Source of the DNA: Jatrophihabitans sp. GAS493
GTDB taxonomy: Bacteria; Actinomycetota; Actinomycetes; Mycobacteriales; Jatrophihabitantaceae
Assembly: GCF_900230215.1 (NCBI RefSeq)
Contig: NZ_LT907982.1
Span: 186,001-250,000 of the forward strand
Length of the DNA: 64,000 nt
Direction: 5' to 3'
Made by a program: the position numbers and the translations under genes. This document shows, in pieces, positions 61,669 to 64,000 of this stretch. The notes under the pieces were generated by a model, which saw nothing but the letters and a program-made list of their open reading frames with translations, was not told the DNA's origin and did not search any database. Numbering within the stretch: the stretch's first letter is position 1; each line of letters begins with the position of its first letter.

Positions 61669-62781
61669 ATGCACTCGGGGCAGGAATCGAACGGGGAGTC
61701 GTTGACAACAACTGAGCAGGACGTTGCGCTGCGCGCTGTCCTCTCCACCGTGGCCCCGGGCACCTCGCTGCGCGACGGGCTGGAACGCATCCTGCGCGGC
61801 AATACCGGCGCGCTCATCGTGCTGGGTTGGGACCGCACCGTCGAGTCGCTCTGCACCGGCGGGTTCCCGCTCGACGTCGACTTCTCCGCCACCCGCCTGC
61901 GTGAACTCTGCAAGATGGACGGCGCGGTGGTTCTCACCGGCGATGGGCAGCGAATCACCCAGGCCGCCACGCACCTGATGCCCGACCCGGCGGTGCACAC
62001 CGAAGAGTCCGGCACCCGGCACCGCACCGCGCAGCGAGTGGCCGTCCAGACTGGGTACCCGGTCATCTCGGTCTCCCAGTCGATGCGGATCATCAGCCTC
62101 TACCTCGGCTACCGGCGGTACGTGCTGGAGAGCTCCGGCGAACTCCTCACGCGGGCCAACCAGGCGATCGCGACGCTCGAGCGGTACAAATCAAGGCTGG
62201 ACGAGGTCTCCAACACGCTCTCGGCCCTGGAGATCGAGGACTTGGTCACCGTCCGCGACGCGACCGTCGTCTCGCAGCGCATCGAGATGGTGCGCCGAAT
62301 CGCCGACGAAATCACCGGCTACGCCGTCGAGCTGGGCACCGACGGGCGCCTGCTCACCCTCCAGCTGGAGGAGCTGATGGCCGGAGTCGAGTCCGACCGC
62401 GAGCTCATCGCCCGCGACTACGTCCCGGCGGTCCGCCTGAGCCGGGTCGGCGAGGCGGTCACCAGCGAGCTCGACAGCCTCTCCAGCATTGACCTGCTCG
62501 ACCTCGGGCTGGTCGCCCGCGCCCTCGGCTTCGGATCGAGCTCCGAGATGCTGGACTCTCCCGCCACCCCGCGGGGTTACCGACTACTGGCCCGCGTGCC
62601 CCGGCTCCCCTCGGCCGTCGTCGACCGGGTGGTCGAGAAGTTCGGGGACCTGCAGAAGCTGCTCGCGGCCACCGTCGAAGATCTGCAGACCGTCGACGGC
62701 GTTGGCGAGGCACGGGCCCGCAGCGTCCGCGAAGCAATTTCACGGCTGGCCGATGCGTCGATCATCGACCGCTACCAGTAG
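61669..62781 (+). CDS. disA: DNA integrity scanning protein DisA (diadenylate cyclase)
   Basis: A 370-residue protein that makes cyclic di-AMP from ATP and scans DNA. The DAC domain has KMDGAVVLTGDG (DGA motif) and SGTRHRTAQRVAVQTG (RHR motif). The helical spine and C-terminal helix-hairpin-helix domain follow (LLAATVEDLQTVDGVGEARARSV). Both catalytic motifs are intact. ATG 61669 is used; TTG 61702, with GGGGAG upstream and starting LTTTEQD, is equally plausible. It lies 103 bp after radA. Confidence 0.96.
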   Translation: MHSGQESNGESLTTTEQDVALRAVLSTVAPGTSLRDGLERILRGNTGALIVLGWDRTVESLCTGGFPLDVDFSATRLRELCKMDGAVVLTGDGQRITQAATHLMPDPAVHTEESGTRHRTAQRVAVQTGYPVISVSQSMRIISLYLGYRRYVLESSGELLTRANQAIATLERYKSRLDEVSNTLSALEIEDLVTVRDATVVSQRIEMVRRIADEITGYAVELGTDGRLLTLQLEELMAGVESDRELIARDYVPAVRLSRVGEAVTSELDSLSSIDLLDLGLVARALGFGSSSEMLDSPATPRGYRLLARVPRLPSAVVDRVVEKFGDLQKLLAATVEDLQTVDGVGEARARSVREAISRLADASIIDRYQ

Positions 62782-62837
62782 CGACATACTCCCGGCCCCA
62801 CCAGCAACAGACGCCACGAAGCCCGCTGACGCCTGCC

Positions 62838-63497
62838 TCAGACGAGCTTGAACGTCGCTGGGGTGCCCTGAACGCCGCCCAGCGAGGCCCGCAGCGTGTA
62901 CGTGCCGGCCGCGACATGCTGCCGGACCCCGACACACCCCGGCTGCGATGACAGGCCGGTCCAGGTGATCGACCGGGCAATCGGCATGTTCACGGCCAGC
63001 GTCTGCACGCTGCTCCCCGGGATGATCTGGCAGTCGTGGCTGCCCCAGACCCGCGACGCCCCGTTGTAGACGACCAGCTCGATCTGGGTGTCGGAGAGAT
63101 CCTTGCTGCAGGGCACCGGTCCGATGTTGGTCACCTGCATGTAGAGCACCGGCTGGGCCGAGACCGGGTAGGAGGGCGCGCCGGTGCCGGCCCGGATCGT
63201 GAGCGAGCTCTGCGGGCACGGAGCCACCACCGCCACCGTGGACGCCTTCGGCGACGGTGAGGCGTTCGGCGCGCTTGAGGACGGCCCGCTTGAGGACGGC
63301 TCGGTTGAGGACGGGGCGACCGCCGCCCCCGTGGAGGCCGCCGGCGTCGACGTCTTGGACGCCGTCGAGGAGGAGTCGGAGCCGCGGAGGGAGAGGACCA
63401 GAAACACCGTCACGAGGGCGAGGACGACGATCGACAGCAGGATCAGACGACGCCGCCAGTAGATGGCTGATGGGCGCGAGCCGACGGGATGAAACAT
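62838..63497 (-). CDS. Membrane-anchored protein, Rv3587c-like
   Basis: A 219-residue protein with one membrane span near the N-terminus (LILLSIVVLALVTVFLVLSL), then a long Ser/Pro/Ala linker of about 55 residues. The outer domain is about 130 residues, beta-rich and with cysteines at PCPQSSL, PVPCSKD, DCQIIPG and QPGCVGV (two likely disulfides). In mycobacteria Rv3587c has the same layout and sits between disA and mutY, with a carbonic anhydrase in between that is absent here. Function unknown. Confidence 0.75.
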   Translation of the reverse strand: MFHPVGSRPSAIYWRRRLILLSIVVLALVTVFLVLSLRGSDSSSTASKTSTPAASTGAAVAPSSTEPSSSGPSSSAPNASPSPKASTVAVVAPCPQSSLTIRAGTGAPSYPVSAQPVLYMQVTNIGPVPCSKDLSDTQIELVVYNGASRVWGSHDCQIIPGSSVQTLAVNMPIARSITWTGLSSQPGCVGVRQHVAAGTYTLRASLGGVQGTPATFKLV

Positions 63498-63547
63498 TTG
63501 CCGGTCACGCTATCGCACCTTTATGGGCATGCGAGCATCGACATGTC

Positions 63548-64000
63548 ATGGACTTCGCCACCGCCGTCACCGCATGGTTCAAACAAGCGGCCCGGGACCT
63601 GCCGTGGCGCTCGCCGGACGCCTCGGCGTGGGGCGTGCTGGTGAGTGAGGTCATGCTGCAGCAGACGCCGGTGAATCGGGTCCTTCCCGCCTATCAGGCG
63701 TGGTTGACCCGCTGGCCGGAACCGGCCGCGCTGGCCGCCGACTCACCGGGTGAGGCGGTGCGTATGTGGGCCAAGCTCGGCTACCCGCGACGCGCCCTGC
63801 GGCTGCATGCGTGTGCCGTCGAGCTGGTGGAGCGCTTCGGCGGGCAGGTCCCCGACGACGTCGACGCGCTGCTGAGCCTGCCCGGGGTCGGGGAGTACAC
63901 GGCACGGGCAGTCGCTACCTTCGCCTTCGGCCAGCGCCACCCCGTGGTGGACACGAACGTGCGGCGGGTGGTGGCCCGTGCGGTGAGCGGGCAGGGTGAG
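63548..64000 (+). CDS. mutY: A/G-specific adenine glycosylase (partial, runs off the right edge)
   Basis: From ATG 63548 the frame is open for 151 codons to the end of the window. It reads MDFATAVTAWFKQAARDLPW, VSEVMLQQTPVNRVLPAYQA, MWAKLGYPRRALRLHACAVE, SLPGVGEYTARAVATFAFGQ and VVDTNVRRVVARAV. These are the MutY signatures: EVMLQQTPV active-site Glu, the HhH LPGVGEYTA and the catalytic Asp in VDTN. It removes adenine opposite 8-oxoguanine. The Fe-S cluster and NUDIX-like domain are outside the window. Confidence 0.95.
   Translation, partial: MDFATAVTAWFKQAARDLPWRSPDASAWGVLVSEVMLQQTPVNRVLPAYQAWLTRWPEPAALAADSPGEAVRMWAKLGYPRRALRLHACAVELVERFGGQVPDDVDALLSLPGVGEYTARAVATFAFGQRHPVVDTNVRRVVARAVSGQGE

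Overview
This is a high-GC stretch of an actinobacterial chromosome. The right end (about 40.9-64 kb) carries the gene order familiar from Mycobacterium and relatives: rlmB, cysS, ispF, ispD, carD, lpqE-like lipoprotein, radA, disA, an Rv3587c-like membrane protein and mutY. The type VII secretion (T7SS) genes are of the kind seen in Streptomyces and other non-mycobacterial actinomycetes. No taxonomic marker is present; a Frankiales or Jatrophihabitans-like actinomycete is only a guess. There are no integrases, transposases, CRISPR arrays or rRNA genes; one tRNA-Thr(TGT) is found.

Layout. 0-3.9 kb is metabolic: the end of an acyl-CoA ligase, an aldo/keto reductase, a hotdog thioesterase, a small hypothetical and nadA. 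4.2-13 kb holds three NERD-domain proteins (one with a cysteine-rich N-terminus, one fused to a UvrD-like helicase) and a HelD-like helicase, mixed with an acyltransferase, a secreted protein and a hydrolase. 13-25 kb has a peroxidase, a TetR regulator divergent from an MMPL transporter, two GGDEF proteins, a DinB-like protein, a Tat-exported flavin oxidase and a deazaflavin-dependent reductase. 25.5-29.5 kb is a translationally coupled operon of a membrane-anchored phosphodiesterase-fold protein, a metallo-beta-lactamase-fold protein and a DedA/VTT protein. 30-40 kb has a membrane-anchored GH16 glycosidase, a phosphatase, a chemoreceptor, tRNA-Thr, a NarL-type two-component system, a PlsC acyltransferase and a sugar-ABC ATPase. 

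The most notable system is at 45.2-57.1 kb. A plus-strand, tightly coupled T7SS operon (DUF6177-like, small membrane protein, EccD, MinD-like protein with a degenerate P-loop, EccC, small protein) is divergent from a minus-strand substrate operon. That operon encodes two WXG100/ESAT-6-like proteins, a DUF6507-like protein, a large protein ending in an ADP-ribosyltransferase toxin domain, and a small overlapping gene that probably gives immunity. With a lipoprotein and a cystathionine gamma-synthase-like gene, it lies between ispF and cysS, which are neighbours in mycobacteria. EccB, EccE and a mycosin are not in the window.

Two non-coding themes recur. First, short tandem repeats (9-78 bp units) sit at the ends of, or inside, many genes; two 23-bp arrays each copy a stop codon three times. 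Second, a nearly perfect 49-bp palindrome occurs twice, 21 kb apart. The mmpL and deazaflavin-reductase promoters also share an operator-like palindrome placed identically over the -35 box.
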